A stretch of 23,757 nt of DNA from JAFDVL01 sp031398365 (GCA_031398365.1 JANNND010000652.1:1-23757); one strand, 5' to 3'. Shown: positions 6,467 through 14,934, counted from the first letter of the stretch. Numbers and translations: made by a program. Notes: generated by a model from the sequence alone, not told the origin.

Positions 6467-6533
6467 ATTTTCTTAATGGGGTAACCTGACAAAAGAGCTT
6501 AGTTTTTGCCAGCAAGTCGTAATAAACAAGCAA

Positions 6534-6552
6534 CGCAAACTGTCAGTTTGCG
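6534..6552. repeat. 19-base palindrome, copy 4
   Basis: CGCAAACTGTCAGTTTGCG, a perfect palindrome apart from the central base. It lies ten bases after the leuA stop and 86 bases, centre to centre, from copy 3. There is no T tract beside it, so a simple terminator role is unlikely. Confidence 0.8.
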
Positions 6553-6562
6553 CTATCGTTGC

Positions 6563-8134
6563 TTAGTTTTGAGGTAACGGTGTCGCCACGGAAATTTCTT
6601 CGCTAGTGTCGCGGGTGCGCCGCGCTTTGGCATACACGGCTTTGTTCAGCGCATTCAGGTATGCACGCACACTGCCATCCACGATGTCCGTGCTGGCGGC
6701 TTTGCCTGTGTATGAAGTGCTATCAAATTCGACGTGAACGAACACTTCACCAACTGCATCCGTGCCTTTGCTGACAGAACGCACGGTGTAATCCATCAAC
6801 GTGCCTTTCATGCCAGTGATCTTGTCAATTGCTTCAAACGCCGCATCCACCGGGCCATCGCCGACGGCGGATTCCGTGCGCTCGCCCAAATCATCGCCGA
6901 GCGTCACCAAAGCCGTAGCATTTTTAGAAGTCCCGGCAGTCGCTTGCAGCACGCGCAATTTGTACGCTTCGGGAATGTGTGCGATGCCGTCTTGCAGGAT
7001 CGCGAGCAAATCTTCTTCGTAAATCTCTTTCTTTTGATCGGCCAGTTTGGTGAAGAGTTTGTAAGCCTTGTCGAGTTCGGGCCGCGACATTTGGTAGCCC
7101 ATCTCTTCATATTTTTTGTTCAGCGCGTGCCGCCCGGAATGTTTGCCCAGCACGATGCTGTTGGTTTTTACGCCGACGGATTCGGGCGTCATGATTTCAT
7201 AGGTGATGCGATTTTTCAGCACGCCGTGTTGATGAATGCCGGCTTCGTGCGCGAACGCATTTTTACCCACAACCGCTTTGTTCGGTTGCACCAGCACGCC
7301 GGTGATGTTGCTGAGAGTTTGGCTCGACCGATAAATTTCTTCGGTGACAATGTTGTTTTTGTACGGCATCAAATCTTTGCGCACGCGCATCGCCATGACG
7401 ACTTCTTCGAGCGAGGCATTGCCCGCGCGTTCGCCGATGCCGTTGATCGTGCATTCGATTTGGCGCGCACCAGCGGCCACGGCGGCGAGCGAATTCGCTA
7501 CGCCTAAACCGAGATCGTCGTGACAGTGAACGCTGATAATAGCCTTATCAATATTGCGCACGCGTTGTTTCAGCGTCGTAATGATGTAGGCATATTCGGA
7601 CGGAATGGTGTAGCCAACAGTGTCAGGAATATTGACGACGGTTGCGCCTTCATCAATCACAGCTTCGATGATGGCGCAGAGATAATCCAGATCGCTACGT
7701 GTTGCGTCTTCGGCGGAAAACTCCACATCGTCGGTGAAGCTTTTGGCCAGGCGCACGGCCTTGCGCGACATCTCCATCACTTCTTCGCGCGTCTTTTGCA
7801 GCTTGTGTTGCAGGTGAATGTCAGACGTCGCGACAAACGTATGAATGCGCGGACGAGCGGCGTCGGACAAGGCTTCCCACGCGGTTTCAATGTCAATTGG
7901 CGTCGTGCGGCAAAGCGCCGCAATGATCGGCGTGCGACAGGTTTTGGCGACCTCGCGCACTGCATTAAAATCATCTTCGGAGGCAACCGGGAAGCCGGCT
8001 TCAATAATATCTACGCCGAGAGCTTCGAGCTGGCGCGCCATCCGCAGTTTTTCTTCGAGGTTCATGCTGCACCCCGGTGATTGCTCACCATCGCGCAAAG
8101 TCGTGTCAAAAATTGCTACTTGCTCGTTGCTCAT
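6563..8134 (-). CDS. leuA: 2-isopropylmalate synthase
   Basis: First committed step of leucine synthesis: condensation of acetyl-CoA with 2-oxoisovalerate. The 523 residues match the usual bacterial LeuA. The TIM-barrel domain opens FDTTLRDGEQSPG (metal ligand Asp10) and carries the metal-binding VHCHDDLG (His203, His205) and GIGERAGNAS (Asn239). AFAHEAGIHQHG is in the linker region. The C-terminal 130 residues are the leucine-sensing LeuA dimer domain (AFEAIDKITG, VSKGTDAVGEVFVHVE), so feedback inhibition by leucine is expected. The start has GGGAG about ten bases upstream. A LysR gene is transcribed divergently across a 222-base gap, which suggests it could regulate leuA. Confidence 0.97.
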   Translation of the reverse strand: MSNEQVAIFDTTLRDGEQSPGCSMNLEEKLRMARQLEALGVDIIEAGFPVASEDDFNAVREVAKTCRTPIIAALCRTTPIDIETAWEALSDAARPRIHTFVATSDIHLQHKLQKTREEVMEMSRKAVRLAKSFTDDVEFSAEDATRSDLDYLCAIIEAVIDEGATVVNIPDTVGYTIPSEYAYIITTLKQRVRNIDKAIISVHCHDDLGLGVANSLAAVAAGARQIECTINGIGERAGNASLEEVVMAMRVRKDLMPYKNNIVTEEIYRSSQTLSNITGVLVQPNKAVVGKNAFAHEAGIHQHGVLKNRITYEIMTPESVGVKTNSIVLGKHSGRHALNKKYEEMGYQMSRPELDKAYKLFTKLADQKKEIYEEDLLAILQDGIAHIPEAYKLRVLQATAGTSKNATALVTLGDDLGERTESAVGDGPVDAAFEAIDKITGMKGTLMDYTVRSVSKGTDAVGEVFVHVEFDSTSYTGKAASTDIVDGSVRAYLNALNKAVYAKARRTRDTSEEISVATPLPQN

Positions 8135-8203
8135 TTAAAGTTGACTCCCTTCAATTCGTGATTCAGTAATAGCCTCTCAGCCTGAAGTTGACGTAAAATA
8201 ACA

Positions 8204-8233
8204 TTGCACTTGTCATATTGTAAAGCGTATAGT
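8204..8233 (+). promoter_or_regulatory. Candidate promoter for the LysR gene
   Basis: TTGCAC (8204-8209), 18-base spacer, TATAGT (8228-8233) on the plus strand, about 120 bases upstream of the LysR ATG. It overlaps a candidate leuA promoter on the other strand, an arrangement common for LysR regulators and their divergent targets. Confidence 0.4.
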
Positions 8234-8244
8234 TTTCGCAGCAA
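8217..8244 (-). promoter_or_regulatory. Weak candidate promoter for leuA
   Basis: On the minus strand TTGCTG (8244-8239), 16-base spacer, TACAAT (8222-8217). The -10 is good and the -35 poor. It would give a leader of about 75 bases before leuA. It overlaps the LysR promoter candidate. Confidence 0.25.
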
Positions 8245-8323
8245 TATAAAAATCTCTTATGGGAAAATCAAAAAGCAAATACCAAAAGTTAAAAGTCAAA
8301 AGGTCGGCACTTCGTTAATTATC

Positions 8324-8348
8324 AATTATCAACTGACCATTGATAATT
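8324..8348. repeat. Inverted repeat upstream of the LysR start
   Basis: Perfect 9-base arms AATTATCAA / TTGATAATT with a 7-base spacer, ending eight bases before the LysR ATG. The surroundings are very AT-rich and contain a further partial copy (AATTATCAATTATC). It could be an autoregulatory operator (LysR sites are AT-rich dyads), an RNA hairpin that masks the start, or simply part of a dispersed AT-rich intergenic repeat. Confidence 0.5.
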
Positions 8349-8356
8349 ATTTCTTT

Positions 8357-9244
8357 ATGGACTTCTCTCAACTTGAAATTTTTCTCTCTATCGCGCAGGA
8401 AAAAAGCTTTTCGCGCGCCGCTGAAAAAATGTTGCGCACGCAACCCGCCATCAGCATTGCGATCAAACGCCTGGAAGAAGAGCTGGGCGAAACGCTCTTT
8501 GACCGCAGCAGCAAGGCCGGAACGATGACGGAGGCGGGACGCATTCTGCATTCCTATGCGCAACGTATTTTGAATTTGCGGGATGAGGCGAACAGTGCGA
8601 TCAGCGAATTGCGCGGGATGTATCGCGGACGCCTGACGATTGGTGCGAACGAAAGCACGTCGTTGTATTTGCTTCCGCCCCTGCTGATTCAGTATCGGCA
8701 ACAACATCCGCGCATCAAAATCGAAGTCTATCGCAACGTTTCCGAACGCATTCCGAACGAAGTGTTGGAGCGCAATCTGGACTTTGGCTTTCTCACCTTT
8801 GATCCGCAACATCCGATGCTGCAATCCTTTGAGGTTTTTCAGGATGAATTGGTTTTGGTCGTCAATCCGAAGCATCCTTTAGCCAAGAAAAAAGGCGTGA
8901 CCGTGCGCGAATTAGGACAGGAAAGTTTTGTCGCGCACAATGTCAAAACACCCGCGCGCGCGCGCATTTTTGATTTCTTTGCGCAAAACCGGACGCCACT
9001 CAACATTTCGATTGAACTCGCCACGCTCGACACGATCAAGGAATTCGTCAAGCGCAATGTTGGTATTGCGATCCTGCCGCGCCTGGCGGTGCGCGAGGAA
9101 ATCACGTCGCAGCAATTGATTGAAATTCCCGTCAAAGGGATGAAGATTGAGAAGACCTTACGCATCGTCTTTCGCCGCGAACTAACCTTGTCGCATGCCG
9201 CGAAGAGCTTTCTGGAAATCGTGAAAGCGGGAGTGGGAAGTTAG
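8357..9244 (+). CDS. LysR-family transcriptional regulator
   Basis: 295 residues, usual LysR length. The N-terminal winged helix-turn-helix (about 1-60) reads MDFSQLEIFLSIAQEKSFSR, then AAEKMLRTQPAISIAIKRLE and LGETLFDRS. The effector-binding domain (about 88-290) opens GRLTIGANESTSLYLLPPLL and includes the typical GIAILPRLAV. The frame is open upstream to a TTG at 8204, but the ATG at 8357 sits exactly at the family start, so I use it. No Shine-Dalgarno is visible. It is divergent from leuA, so control of leucine genes is a reasonable guess. The effector cannot be deduced, and no closer match to LeuO, IlvY or CysB-type members was evident. Confidence 0.92.
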   Translation: MDFSQLEIFLSIAQEKSFSRAAEKMLRTQPAISIAIKRLEEELGETLFDRSSKAGTMTEAGRILHSYAQRILNLRDEANSAISELRGMYRGRLTIGANESTSLYLLPPLLIQYRQQHPRIKIEVYRNVSERIPNEVLERNLDFGFLTFDPQHPMLQSFEVFQDELVLVVNPKHPLAKKKGVTVRELGQESFVAHNVKTPARARIFDFFAQNRTPLNISIELATLDTIKEFVKRNVGIAILPRLAVREEITSQQLIEIPVKGMKIEKTLRIVFRRELTLSHAAKSFLEIVKAGVGS

Positions 9245-9299
9245 GGAATGCGGATTGCCGATTGTGGATTGCGGAGAAGAATCTCCAATCCGCATTCCC
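9244..9299 (+). terminator. Hairpin directly after the LysR stop (possible terminator or dispersed repeat)
   Basis: Perfect 14-base arms GGGAATGCGGATTG (9244-9257) and CAATCCGCATTCCC (9286-9299). Inside are direct repeats of GATTG and a small GGAGA-AGAA-TCTCC hairpin. It overlaps the last base of the LysR stop codon. No T tract follows, so it may be a processing or stability hairpin, or one of the genome's dispersed repeats. Confidence 0.5.
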
Positions 9300-9503
9300 C
9301 AATCCTTAATCCCTGTCCCCGATTTCTTGCTTGCCCCACTCCATCGTTCCTCTTATAATCCGCTCCGGTTCTAACAGCGGTGCGCACCAGCCCTGCATCC
9401 ACCGCAGTTCCTGCAAACTTCAACCCAATCGCTCCTCTATTTTGTCTTAGTCTGTCTGGCTAAGCGTTTCGCTCTTCTCCCCGCAGAGTTTAAAGGTGGT
9501 ACG

Positions 9504-10154
9504 ATGAAACGAATATTTACGACGCTCACATTCCTTAGCTTTACCTTGCTGTTGCTGGCTTGCCCGCAACAGCAGCAACAATCCAAACGAAAAATGGATT
9601 ATACCGACGCCGAGCAAAAATTGCGGGTGGCGATGAACGTCAATGAAACAGCCTATAACAGTTGGAATCGCCTCTATGAAAATTTTGGGCAATTGAAAAA
9701 GGACGGACGCCTGAGCGATGCGCGCTGGGCTTCTTTGCAGGCGATTGACACGGTGATTGTGCTGACGGAAGCGGATTTGATTGATGGCATTGATAGGTCG
9801 AAAAAAATGCTCGAAACCTGGCGCAAGTCATCCATCAATTTGCTGACGGCAGAGAATACGCAGGATGTGCTGACACTGCGCGAACGCGAATTGGACGCGC
9901 TGCAAAACTTCCGGGAATCGGTCGGCGCATTAACAATGAAATCGCTCAAACTGCGGGATTCTTACTCGGAAGTGATGATCGTGGCGGACAAAGCTGTGAA
10001 AGAAGGCTTGCCGCTGCCCGCCGAACATTTGCAGGCGATTCGCCAGGTGGTGAAGATGGTGGATATGGAAATTGGCAAAAGCCGACCCGCCATTCGATCC
10101 GCAGCGGTGACAGCAAAAAAAGACTCAAGCCCCGTAGCTGTGAATGTGAAGTAA
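9504..10154 (+). CDS. Lipoprotein of unknown function
   Basis: 216 residues. The N-terminus has Lys-Arg, a hydrophobic stretch and a lipobox LLAC with Cys20, followed by a Gln-rich spacer (PQQQQQSKRK). It should therefore be lipid-anchored in the envelope. The mature part is mostly predicted helix, rich in charged residues and Leu, with no Cys and no motif I recognise (segments such as DARWASLQAIDTVIVLTEAD and LRERELDALQNFRESVGAL). A strong AAAGGTGG ribosome site lies six bases before the ATG. It stands alone between the LysR gene and a convergent secreted-protein gene. Confidence 0.85.
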   Translation: MKRIFTTLTFLSFTLLLLACPQQQQQSKRKMDYTDAEQKLRVAMNVNETAYNSWNRLYENFGQLKKDGRLSDARWASLQAIDTVIVLTEADLIDGIDRSKKMLETWRKSSINLLTAENTQDVLTLRERELDALQNFRESVGALTMKSLKLRDSYSEVMIVADKAVKEGLPLPAEHLQAIRQVVKMVDMEIGKSRPAIRSAAVTAKKDSSPVAVNVK

Positions 10155-10160
10155 AAGTAC

Positions 10161-10212
10161 ACAAACCGTGGAAATGGGGTTAATGACTACGCTCCCCACT
10201 CCCACGGTTTGT
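10161..10212 (+). terminator. Hairpin after the lipoprotein gene
   Basis: 11-base perfect arms ACAAACCGTGG (10161-10171) and CCACGGTTTGT (10202-10212), with GGGG/CCCC available inside to extend the structure. It begins six bases after the lipoprotein stop. No strong T tract follows on the plus strand, so the terminator role is tentative. Confidence 0.45.
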
Positions 10213-10267
10213 CTGCGTCAAGTCAACTTACGTTGCCTTTTTGCGCTGGCAAAATTCAAGCAAAGAC

Positions 10268-10422
10268 GATACGAGGCCGACAGGAAGACACGGGAAACAC
10301 GGAAGCCGCCAGCGACAGTGCAACCTCAAATATCAAAAGAAATATTCGAGGTTGCACGCGCTTTGGGTTCTTTAATGACCTCCCCTGATCACGCTCCCGT
10401 GCCTTCCTGTCGGCCTCGTATC
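10268..10422 (-). ncRNA. Large nested-hairpin element, probable structured RNA or MITE-like repeat
   Basis: Outer arms 10268-10295 and 10395-10422 are complementary at 27 of 28 positions; the outermost 20 bases read GATACGAGGCCGACAGGAAG. Inside, 10318-10327 (GTGCAACCTC) pairs with 10348-10357, followed by a one-base mismatch and five more pairs (10329-10333 with 10342-10346). Both mismatches, 10288/10402 and 10328/10347, are A-C on the plus strand and so become U-G pairs in minus-strand RNA. This suggests the fold matters in minus-strand transcripts. It begins nine bases after the stop of the minus-strand gene at 10431, so it may be that gene's 3' structure. Its function is unknown. Confidence 0.6.
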
Positions 10423-10430
10423 ACACTGGC

Positions 10431-12932
10431 CTAGTTTTGGGTTACTACGCGACGCGTAGCAAACCGCTCAAACTGCGAGTCTGTATTGCCGCCGCGCACT
10501 GCTTCGATGCGGCCCATCGGCAAGCGACGCTTGACCTCTGACAGAGTCGCTTCGGCCCTGGGAGCGCCCAAGTTATTCAGGCGTTGCAAGCTGACCGAAT
10601 AAGCGCCAGTGGCATTGACGGAATATGGTGTAGCGATGAACACGTAGATTCCCGTTTCCGGCAATGTCGCCCGCAGCAACGCATCACCATTACCACCGCT
10701 GTTGTCATCATCCGCTATAAACTCGCCGCTGTTATTGCTTAAGCTCAGGTACGAATCAAAGTCCGTAGAATTCATTCTGATTTCTACGGTTTCGCCCTGC
10801 ACGCCAGCAAACCAGTACGCGTCCAGATAATCACCGCCCGAAGTTCTAATATCGGTGTTGGCGATAGTGCCATTGACGGTGGAACCAAATGCAATCGGTT
10901 GAATTGCGTTCCCGGTCAGCCGCAATGTATATGCGCCAACCGTATTGGGGTTGTCATCATTGCTGGTCACAAAGACGACGTATTCGCCGCTGCCCGGCAG
11001 CACCGTGAGCAAGAGGGAATCCGTGTTATCAATGTTCCCTTCACCCAATCCTCCCGTGTCATCATCCGCCGCAATCAACTTCAAACTGCCATTGCTTTGG
11101 CGTTGATACAGCAGCACGGAGGTATCAAAAAGCTGCGAGCGTACATCAATGGCAATCCCTGTTGCCGCGTTCACACTGAATTGATAGGCATCAAAGAAAT
11201 ACATTCGGCGGCTACCATCGCCATTCCGCTGAACTTGATCATCAGACGTCAATTGTCCGGTAAGCAGAAGTCCTGGCGTCAGGGTTTGCGTTCTGACTAC
11301 GGGCGGTGTGCCTCCAATCGTAAACGTTACGGTATTGGAACTGCGACCATTGACGATCAGGCGCACATCCAATTTTCCCAGCCCGGCCAGTTCCGGCGGA
11401 ATAATAATGTTGATCTGATCCGCTCCCATATAGTTTGGTGCCGGTCCCGCATAAGTTACTGTGGCGGGTACTCCCTGAATGAGTGCAGTCACGGACTCAG
11501 CCACGCCATTCGCATCATTTGGATTTGTCGCTGTCGCACGGCGCAGGCCAGTCGCATACAGGACTAAAAAATTCGGGCGCGCTGTCGTGCCGGGATCAAC
11601 CGGGCGTTCGCTGCCATCGGGATTAGTAATGGATTGATAGTTGACTCCATCCGTCGTGGTGAGCGCCGCCGCTGTACCACGTCCGCTGGAATCAAGCGTG
11701 AAGATGCCCGGCGCAGCCGAAACAATATTGACCGTCCCGGTGCGTGTCGTGCCATTCGAACTCGTCACAACAACCGTAGCCTGTCCGCTGCCATCACCGG
11801 GTGGCACCAAAAAATTGATTTGCGTATTGCTCACATAAAACAAAGGGGCAGCGATGCCATTGACAGTCACGCTGACGCCTTTGAGGGATGTCGGCAATGG
11901 AGTGCCAAGGCTGGCCGTGCCAGGCTGACCATCCGATGTCTGAAAACTGCCAAATACCGAAGCAATCGAATCAAAGGAGACAACGCCCGGTTCGTAATTG
12001 GCGGCATTGACGACCGTGATTGGAGAGGTCTGTGTCGTGGGCGCAAAGGTCGGCGCAATCGCCAAACCGCGCACCACTTCCCCGCCCCCGATAGCGCCAA
12101 CTAAAGTTGCCGCTCCAGTCGTCAAATTAATCGTGTAAAGCTGTGATTGCGCCGCGCCTGTGGCGGTCAGCGAAGCCAGCGCATAATCATTGAAATCCGC
12201 AATATCAAAGCCCACTTGATCGCTGGTGTTGAATCCCAGCGCTCCAATGGTCGTTAACTGTCCCGTGTTGGGCGACACGGGCGCTCCGGTTGGCGATCCC
12301 TGTCGCACTAAAATATCAAGATTGGAATCAATGCCATACAAGGTAGTCGTCGTCGTTCCCGCGACGTTATTGGTATAAGCCACTCCAACGACATTGGGAT
12401 TTGCGGCTTGATTCGCATCGCCTGTTGCATAGACCAATGTGGTGTCTACGCCAGCCATGCCGCCGGTGTCAGGATTCAGCCGTAAATTTTGATCGGCATC
12501 GGTCACGACGCGAATGCGATCAGGAACAGGATTGAAGTCCACGCCGAATACGGTGCCGCTCAGCGCCGGAGTAAAGGCCGTGGTGCCGACCGCCGTGGCC
12601 ACGCCCGTTGTTGTGTTAATAGTATAAACGCGGCTGGTCGAACTCACCGCAAAGAGCTGTCCGTTGCGAGGTCGAAAATCAATCCCAACCAATGTTTCTC
12701 CAGCGGCTAAGCCCGTAATCGTCACCGTACGTGTGATTGTTCCGGGTGATACATTGCTGAAGTTAATAAGTTTCTGACTTGCAGTCAGCGCCCACACACT
12801 AGCTTCCAGTTGCGGCGCTTGGGCGCTTGCGGTCTGAGTGACGCTAACAAGTAAGGATAAAAACAGCATCCCGGCGAGGTAACGTGACCTCACCAGGAGA
12901 GTGGTGATTTGATTCATGAATTGTGATCTCAT
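10431..12932 (-). CDS. Secreted multidomain protein: DUF4394 + TIGR03437 + two PPC-like domains
   Basis: 833 residues with a Sec signal peptide (hydrophobic 19-31, cleavage about ASA37-Q38). Residues about 41-295 match DUF4394 in style, a beta-propeller-like repeat (ITGLAAGETLVGIDFRP, TINLTTGAATLVGAIGGG). Residues about 303-541 resemble the Solibacter-type TIGR03437 domain (VNAANYEPGVVSFDSIASVF and PPGDGSGQATVVVTSSNG), common in Acidobacteriota. Two beta-sandwich modules of the bacterial pre-peptidase C-terminal (PPC) type follow, at about 547-680 and 681-800 (DTSVLLYQR, DSYLSLSN, GAYTLRLTG, GAYSVSLQRL). No catalytic motif is visible; it is probably an extracellular binding or surface protein. 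GGGAGG (12943-12948) ten bases upstream supports the ATG at 12932. Confidence 0.92.
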   Translation of the reverse strand: MRSQFMNQITTLLVRSRYLAGMLFLSLLVSVTQTASAQAPQLEASVWALTASQKLINFSNVSPGTITRTVTITGLAAGETLVGIDFRPRNGQLFAVSSTSRVYTINTTTGVATAVGTTAFTPALSGTVFGVDFNPVPDRIRVVTDADQNLRLNPDTGGMAGVDTTLVYATGDANQAANPNVVGVAYTNNVAGTTTTTLYGIDSNLDILVRQGSPTGAPVSPNTGQLTTIGALGFNTSDQVGFDIADFNDYALASLTATGAAQSQLYTINLTTGAATLVGAIGGGEVVRGLAIAPTFAPTTQTSPITVVNAANYEPGVVSFDSIASVFGSFQTSDGQPGTASLGTPLPTSLKGVSVTVNGIAAPLFYVSNTQINFLVPPGDGSGQATVVVTSSNGTTRTGTVNIVSAAPGIFTLDSSGRGTAAALTTTDGVNYQSITNPDGSERPVDPGTTARPNFLVLYATGLRRATATNPNDANGVAESVTALIQGVPATVTYAGPAPNYMGADQINIIIPPELAGLGKLDVRLIVNGRSSNTVTFTIGGTPPVVRTQTLTPGLLLTGQLTSDDQVQRNGDGSRRMYFFDAYQFSVNAATGIAIDVRSQLFDTSVLLYQRQSNGSLKLIAADDDTGGLGEGNIDNTDSLLLTVLPGSGEYVVFVTSNDDNPNTVGAYTLRLTGNAIQPIAFGSTVNGTIANTDIRTSGGDYLDAYWFAGVQGETVEIRMNSTDFDSYLSLSNNSGEFIADDDNSGGNGDALLRATLPETGIYVFIATPYSVNATGAYSVSLQRLNNLGAPRAEATLSEVKRRLPMGRIEAVRGGNTDSQFERFATRRVVTQN

Positions 12933-12948
12933 ATGCGATAAACCTCCC

Positions 12949-13198
12949 CTGAGCCACCGTCCGAGATGACGCTTCAGGTAATAACAATTGTGATTTAGGG
13001 TTCGAGCTATAGCACTATCTGTGAACGTTCGAGCATCCTTTTTTCGGGGCGAATGAAAGCTGCCGATGGGGCTTGGCGTTCGTGTTTGCCGAACAAGAAC
13101 GCAAGCTTCCCTACCAAAAATGCAATAGATCGCCAGCTTGACAATTGAAATACGTCAAAGAAACAGAAAACGGATTTCTAGGCCGAGAAAGTTTTTGT
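12949..13198. other. Gene-free stretch with one hairpin
   Basis: No convincing ORF lies between the secreted-protein gene and bshC. A hairpin at 13071-13106 is visible: GCTT-g-GCGTTC pairs with GAACGC-AAGC, with GTT/AAC inside. No T tract follows it. The promoter of the secreted-protein gene should lie in this stretch, but I could not pick a convincing -35/-10 pair. Confidence 0.4.
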
Positions 13199-13234
13199 AA
13201 AAAAGGTGGGAGCGCGCTCTGCTACAGCGCGCTC
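13199..13234 (-). terminator. Intrinsic terminator after bshC
   Basis: On the minus strand GAGCGCGCT (13234-13226), a 7-base loop, AGCGCGCTC (13218-13210), five bases (CCACC), then TTTTTT (13204-13199). It lies 71 bases after the bshC stop. Confidence 0.65.
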
Positions 13235-13305
13235 AAGAGCAAGGAAGATTGGGTTTTAGCCAGATTATTGTTTTGAACTTGTGAGTGACGTATTCGCCAG
13301 TCCGG

Positions 13306-14934
13306 TTAGCACGGCAGCAACTGATGCCCCGCCTCTTCGAGCGTCACTTCGTCATAAATGCGATCCAGTAATTCATACCCATAACGAGCCAAAAAATAAC
13401 TCACGTTGATTTCCCGCTCCTGTAAACCTTTGTTTGGATACAGTACGGCAAACGCTCGTTCGATCTGATTGCGCACATTTTCATCGCGCTGGCTGACGTT
13501 TTTGACATAGGTCGCGCGCAAACGCTGAATGTTCGAAAGCATGTTTGTGCGCCCGCCCTTGAGCGCCGCGGCTAACGATGCGTCAACTTTTTGCAAGGCG
13601 GCTTGCAGCTTTTCCAACTGCGCTTCAAAGACTTGCTCGGTTTCATCAAACGTCGCGGCGGTTTCTTTGTCCAAACTCTGCTCGCCGATTTTCGTCATCA
13701 CCTCATTGAGTCCCGCAAACAGATCACTGAACTGGAGGCCATTTTTGCTGAGCGTTTTGGCGTGCCGTTTTTCCAGCAACGTGAAGCTCGCGCGCGATAA
13801 AACCAACGGCTCAATGCGACCAAGCAGTTTGTAGCCCGCGCGCAATTGCGCAAAATAGGCAATCTCCGCCGGGCCGCCGATGTAAATTGCCGTCGGCAGC
13901 AGAAAATCCTGCACAATCGGGCGCAACGTGACATTGGGGCTGAAACAGGTCGGACAGCGGTGGACGGTGTCGAGTAACTCTTCGCGCGGGAACTGCTTTT
14001 CGCGGCCTTTCAGATAAAAATGCCCGTCGCGTTGCACCATCGCCGTGCGCCGCCCTTCGTCCATCATAAATAACGGCACGGATTCGTTGCTGGTGTAAAC
14101 CTGCGCATGATAGCCCGCCGCTTCCAGCGCAGCACTTTGGTTGACCAGCGCCGCGGCAAATTCGGGCGCACGCTGCATTGCCTGCGTATAAATCGAACCC
14201 CCAATTTGCTTGAGGCGATCATCCAGCGGATTGATTAAAACTACGCCGAACTTGCCAAACAGCTTCATCATCATCTTGCCGAACGCATCGGCAAAACCCG
14301 TTCCCGGTTGGTAGGACTCGCGCAAATCAGCAATAAGTTGCGGCGTGAATTCCGATTCCGGCAGCGCGGCAATTAACTCATCAATATTTTCGGTAATACC
14401 TTCGCGCAACGTCACTGCGCCCACGGGCTTGCCTTCGGCTGGCGAACAGGCCGTGTAAGTGATTGTAACCAATTGGCCTTCCCGATTGACCAGACGCGTG
14501 TGATTCACTTCGGCAAAGTCGTGATCTTCCGCCGCGATCCAAAACACAGGGATCGCATTCACGTTTCTGGTGCGCAATTCGTTTGCAAGCTTGATCGCGG
14601 TCAGCGCTTTGAAGATGGTGTAGAGCGGGCCGGTAAACAATCCAGCCTGTTGGCCTGTGATAACGACTACGGAGTCGTTTTGCCGCAGTCGTTCGATATT
14701 AGCCAGGGTCGGCTCGCCTGCTCCGGCATTGCGATTTTGTTCAAGCAGCACATCGGCAACCGCGTCTCGGTTGAATTCCTGCGCCGCGACACGCTGCGAA
14801 CGGGCGATCAACGCATCCCAATCTCTGGCCCCCGCTTCGTAAAAATTTTCGACCCGATTGAAGTCGTACAAGAAATCCTGGAAAAGCTGCGATGTTTTCG
14901 GAATCTCACTGAAGCGGATTGTTTCTGTGGTCAT
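13306..14934 (-). CDS. bshC: Putative cysteine ligase BshC (bacillithiol biosynthesis)
   Basis: 542 residues, the usual BshC length. The N-terminal Rossmann-like core shows SVVVITGQQAGLFTGPLYTI (88-107) and PVFWIAAEDHDFAEVNH (129-145), both hallmarks of the family. A long helical region (about 430-480, ETEQVFEAQLEKLQAALQKV) fits the BshC coiled coil. BshC is thought to add cysteine to glucosaminyl-malate to make bacillithiol, the low-molecular-weight thiol of Firmicutes, Deinococci and some Bacteroidota and Acidobacteriota. bshA and bshB are not in the window. GGAG about eight bases upstream supports the start. Flanking genes are unrelated. Confidence 0.95.
   Translation of the reverse strand: MTTETIRFSEIPKTSQLFQDFLYDFNRVENFYEAGARDWDALIARSQRVAAQEFNRDAVADVLLEQNRNAGAGEPTLANIERLRQNDSVVVITGQQAGLFTGPLYTIFKALTAIKLANELRTRNVNAIPVFWIAAEDHDFAEVNHTRLVNREGQLVTITYTACSPAEGKPVGAVTLREGITENIDELIAALPESEFTPQLIADLRESYQPGTGFADAFGKMMMKLFGKFGVVLINPLDDRLKQIGGSIYTQAMQRAPEFAAALVNQSAALEAAGYHAQVYTSNESVPLFMMDEGRRTAMVQRDGHFYLKGREKQFPREELLDTVHRCPTCFSPNVTLRPIVQDFLLPTAIYIGGPAEIAYFAQLRAGYKLLGRIEPLVLSRASFTLLEKRHAKTLSKNGLQFSDLFAGLNEVMTKIGEQSLDKETAATFDETEQVFEAQLEKLQAALQKVDASLAAALKGGRTNMLSNIQRLRATYVKNVSQRDENVRNQIERAFAVLYPNKGLQEREINVSYFLARYGYELLDRIYDEVTLEEAGHQLLPC

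Noticed and set aside
6534..6552. Palindrome after leuA as an intrinsic terminator
   Set aside because: There is no T tract on either side and leuB follows in the same orientation, while near-identical palindromes occur before start codons.
8163..8204. Possible 13-codon leader peptide before leuA
   Set aside because: It holds only two Leu codons and no terminator or antiterminator pair follows, so it does not resemble a leucine attenuator.
8204..8356. Extended N-terminus for the LysR protein from a TTG at 8204
   Set aside because: The extra residues are encoded by AT-rich repeat DNA and promoter sequence, and the family N-terminus starts at the ATG at 8357.
10168..10434. 88-codon plus-strand frame after the lipoprotein gene
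   Set aside because: It runs through the two hairpin elements, has no recognisable protein features, and its codons follow the inverted repeats.
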